DNA from: Nitrospiria bacterium
GTDB taxonomy: Bacteria; Nitrospirota; CAKKRA01; 9FT-COMBO-42-15
DNA: 8,056 nt
Reading direction: 5' to 3'
NCBI GenBank assembly: GCA_919903585.1
Contig: CAKKST010000286.1
Location: 9,783 to 17,838 of the forward strand
The position numbers and the translations under genes were made by a program. Position 1 is the stretch's first letter. The number at the start of each line of letters is the position of its first letter. Shown here one piece after another: positions 6,009-8,056 of the stretch. The notes under the pieces were generated by a model, which made no database searches, was not told where the DNA came from, and was given only the letters and a program-made list of their open reading frames with translations.

Positions 6009-8056
6009 TTAAGCAACCGCAGCAGACTTATCGCGCTTCTGCAGATGCGCAAACACATGAACGATTTCCTTCTTCTTCCCTTTTCCGTCGCCTTCGTCGC
6101 CTTTTGAAATGCCGCGCTTAACCTCTTTCTTCTGATGAGCGGCATGGGGCTCTTCAGATTCCTCATGCGCGCCGTTTAAAATAAATCTGCTTACTACTTC
6201 CTGCAGCCGCTCGCCCTGAGTGGAAAGCTGATCTGCTGAGGCTGCAAGCTCTGTTACACCTGAGGCATTCTGCTGGACCATCTCCCTCATCTTCTCCATT
6301 GCCTTTACAACCTGTTCTGTGCCTGAGGACTGCTCCTCAGTCGCTGAATTTATCTCCTGTGTTATCTCATTGAGGCTGCCTGCTGCCTTGCTTATCTGCT
6401 TGCCGCCGGCAGACTGCTCCTGTGTTGCAGCGCTTATCTCCTGCGAATATTTTGCTACCTCACTGACGGCATCCTCTATCTTCATTAGGGTAGTCTTCAC
6501 CTCTTCGCTCAGGCCGATCCCCTGTTTTGCGATAGCAGTGCTGCTCTCCATATGCCTTACAGCATCCATTGCCTCCTGCTGGATACCAGCAATAAGCTCG
6601 CCTATCTCCTTTGTTGACGCAGCAGAACGCTCCGCAAGCTTTCTTACCTCCTCTGCAACAACCGCAAATCCAAGGCCCTGCTCTCCTGCCCTTGCAGCCT
6701 CAATAGCAGCATTCAGCGCAAGAAGATTCGTCTGCTCGGCTATGTCGTCTATAACCTCAACGATCTTTCCAATATCCTTTGCGCGCGAGCCGAACACAGA
6801 TATGGTCTCAGCAGACCTTAATATAACCTTATTGACCTCCTCAATGCCATTTGCTGATTTGGTCGTGGCCTCATTGCCTGATGCAACGGCGCCTATGGAT
6901 TTCTGTGATAACTCCCTTAATCTCTCCGCTGTATCTGCCACCCTTGAGATGGAGGTTACCATCTCTTCTATGGAAGATGACGTCTGCGTAACTGCAGATG
7001 ACTGATTCTGGGTGCTCTTTGCAACATTCTGGATATTTGTGGAGAGTTCATGGACAGTGGTGGTCACCTCCTCTATTGCCGTTGCAGCCATCTCATTGTT
7101 TTTTGCCGATTGCTCTGCTGTTGCTGCAATCTGGGTAGTTGCAGTGGCAATCTGGTCAGAGCCTAACCTTATCTCTGCCACCATCCCCTTTAGGCCATTT
7201 ATCATCTTTGCAAAGGCATTCCCAAGGGCATCCTTATCAGATTTAGGGGTTACATCCCTTCTCAAATCACCCTCGGAGATCTCCTCAGCTATGCCGGCCA
7301 TAGATTTAAGATAGGCGATCATCCCAACAAAGGCATTTCCGAGTACATCTTTATCAGACTTAGGAGTTACATTCCCTGTTAAGCTGCCCTCAGCAATCTC
7401 CTCAGCGCTCTTTGCCATAGATTTAAGATAGACAATCATATCTTTAAAGGCGTTGCCCAGAACATCCTTTTCAGATTTCGGGGCCACTTCAACATTTAAG
7501 TCTCCTTCTTTTATCGCACCTGCTGCATGGGCCATGTTTTTCAGATATACAATCATTTCTCTGAATGCATTGGCCAGTATCCCAACTTCATCCTTTGACC
7601 TCATCTCCACATCCACATTCAGATCCCCTGTTGCAATCTTCTGTGAAGACTCTGCCATCTTATAGAGAGGTTTCACAATACTCCAGATAATGAGGTAGGC
7701 CATAAAGCCGGCAACAAGGACTGTAATAACCGTGACGGCTATATAAATCATTAATGCAAACCTTGCCGTTTTTTTAAGCTCTTCGGCCTTCAGATTCAAA
7801 TCCTTTGCAAATTTATCTTCCACCCCTTTCAGGAGGTCTATCTTACCCGTTATCATCTTGAACCAGTAGCTGGGATCGATCCCGAAGCCTCCACGGTCCA
7901 CCTTCTCAAGGGCAATCGTTCTCATCCTTGCGACCTCATCTACAAACTGACCATGCAACTTGCTCCTGTAAAATTCTTTCTGCTCTGATGTTGCAAGTGA
8001 GAAAAACATGCTTGTATAAAGCTCCTGCCCGGTTATGAATGAGACAAATTTGTTGA
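6009..8056 (-). CDS. Methyl-accepting chemotaxis protein with NIT sensor and four tandem HAMP-like units (partial, 5' end beyond window)
   Basis: The reading frame is open to the right edge, giving 681 visible residues. An internal ATG at 8009 is not the true start, because it falls inside the sensor domain. Positions below count from that Met. The region from 15 residues upstream to about residue 75 (FITGQELYTSMFF ... PSYWFKMITGKIDLLKGVE) resembles the second half of a NIT (nitrate/nitrite-sensing) domain, expected outside the membrane. A transmembrane helix spans about 84-109. HAMP 1 begins at IVKPLYKMAE and three further units follow to about 285. The signalling domain has the conserved tip EQTNLLALNAAIEAARAGEQG (split: EQTNLLALNAAI at 425-436, then EAARAGEQG). 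Candidate methylation pairs are E313/E314, E348/E349 and E558/E559. The charged C-terminal tail (about 613-666) carries no NWETF-like CheR tether. It is the first visible gene of the operon. Confidence 0.95.
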   Translation of the reverse strand, partial: NKFVSFITGQELYTSMFFSLATSEQKEFYRSKLHGQFVDEVARMRTIALEKVDRGGFGIDPSYWFKMITGKIDLLKGVEDKFAKDLNLKAEELKKTARFALMIYIAVTVITVLVAGFMAYLIIWSIVKPLYKMAESSQKIATGDLNVDVEMRSKDEVGILANAFREMIVYLKNMAHAAGAIKEGDLNVEVAPKSEKDVLGNAFKDMIVYLKSMAKSAEEIAEGSLTGNVTPKSDKDVLGNAFVGMIAYLKSMAGIAEEISEGDLRRDVTPKSDKDALGNAFAKMINGLKGMVAEIRLGSDQIATATTQIAATAEQSAKNNEMAATAIEEVTTTVHELSTNIQNVAKSTQNQSSAVTQTSSSIEEMVTSISRVADTAERLRELSQKSIGAVASGNEATTKSANGIEEVNKVILRSAETISVFGSRAKDIGKIVEVIDDIAEQTNLLALNAAIEAARAGEQGLGFAVVAEEVRKLAERSAASTKEIGELIAGIQQEAMDAVRHMESSTAIAKQGIGLSEEVKTTLMKIEDAVSEVAKYSQEISAATQEQSAGGKQISKAAGSLNEITQEINSATEEQSSGTEQVVKAMEKMREMVQQNASGVTELAASADQLSTQGERLQEVVSRFILNGAHEESEEPHAAHQKKEVKRGISKGDEGDGKGKKKEIVHVFAHLQKRDKSAAVA
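6086..6103. repeat. 9-bp tandem duplication in the MCP tail
   Basis: CGTCGCCTT occurs twice back to back on the plus strand. On the coding strand it gives KGDEGDGK in the charged, low-complexity C-terminal tail of the MCP. The nine-base unit keeps the frame, so copy number could vary without breaking the protein. Confidence 0.55.
7155..7628 (-). repeat. Four tandem HAMP-coding repeats (117-123 bp units)
   Basis: Units begin at GDL/GSL motifs at 7628, 7505, 7388 and 7271. The first is 41 codons long and the next ones 39 codons (117 bp). The NAF helix codons recur exactly every 117 bp, for example AAAGGCATT-like sequence on the plus strand at 7212 and 7329 and AAAGGCGTT at 7446. Protein units share P-K-S-(D/E)-K-D-(V/A)-L-G-N-A-F and M-I-x-x-L-K-x-M. 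The last three are most alike, implying duplication within the gene. Confidence 0.85.

Noticed and set aside
6319..7314. Two long plus-strand open frames (228 and 100 codons) opposite the MCP
   Set aside because: They are rich in Ala, Ser, Ile and Cys, as expected from the antisense of an Ala/Glu-rich coiled coil; no ribosome site or domain supports them.
8007..8009. ATG at 8009 as the true MCP start
   Set aside because: The same frame stays open to the window edge with NIT-like residues upstream, and no Shine-Dalgarno fits; a start here would cut the sensor domain in half.

Overview
The whole window is one chemosensory gene cluster transcribed from the minus strand. Read 5'->3' on that strand the order is: a methyl-accepting chemotaxis protein (MCP, 5' end outside the window), cheR, cheA, cheB, cheY, cheX, and a response regulator with a GGDEF diguanylate cyclase output domain (3' end outside the window). 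No convincing gene lies on the plus strand. Gaps between genes are 17, 8 and 33 bp, then a 20-bp overlap, then 1 and 55 bp. No stretch over 300 bp lacks a gene, and no RNA gene, transposase or CRISPR array is visible. The tight spacing points to one operon whose promoter lies beyond the right edge.

How the genes work together: the MCP has the C-terminal half of a NIT-type sensor domain, one visible membrane helix, four tandem HAMP-like units and a classical cytoplasmic signalling hairpin. It should control the kinase CheA. CheR (methyltransferase) and CheB (methylesterase) would adapt it. CheA would phosphorylate CheY, CheB and possibly the REC-GGDEF protein. CheX, which keeps its E-x-x-N phosphatase motif, would dephosphorylate CheY. 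The REC-GGDEF gene at the end of the cluster suggests that the array output includes cyclic di-GMP synthesis, as in Wsp-type systems. The architecture differs from Wsp, because this CheA has no receiver domain and separate CheY and CheX proteins are encoded. No cheW or cheD is present in the window.

The most unusual feature is at DNA level. Two different GC-rich palindromic elements sit in frame inside core genes: one of about 72 bp in the linker before the CheA dimerisation domain, and a 27-29 bp near-perfect palindrome in a loop of the CheR methyltransferase domain. Smaller tandem repeats occur in another CheA linker and in the MCP C-terminal tail. They look like dispersed palindromic or simple repeats tolerated where the protein is flexible.

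Organism: a Gram-negative-type bacterium with moderate GC content, strong Shine-Dalgarno sequences (AAGGAGG) and a full che system with CheX. Domain style and the intragenic palindromes are reminiscent of Nitrospirota or deltaproteobacterial-type environmental genomes. That placement is an impression and cannot be settled from this window.
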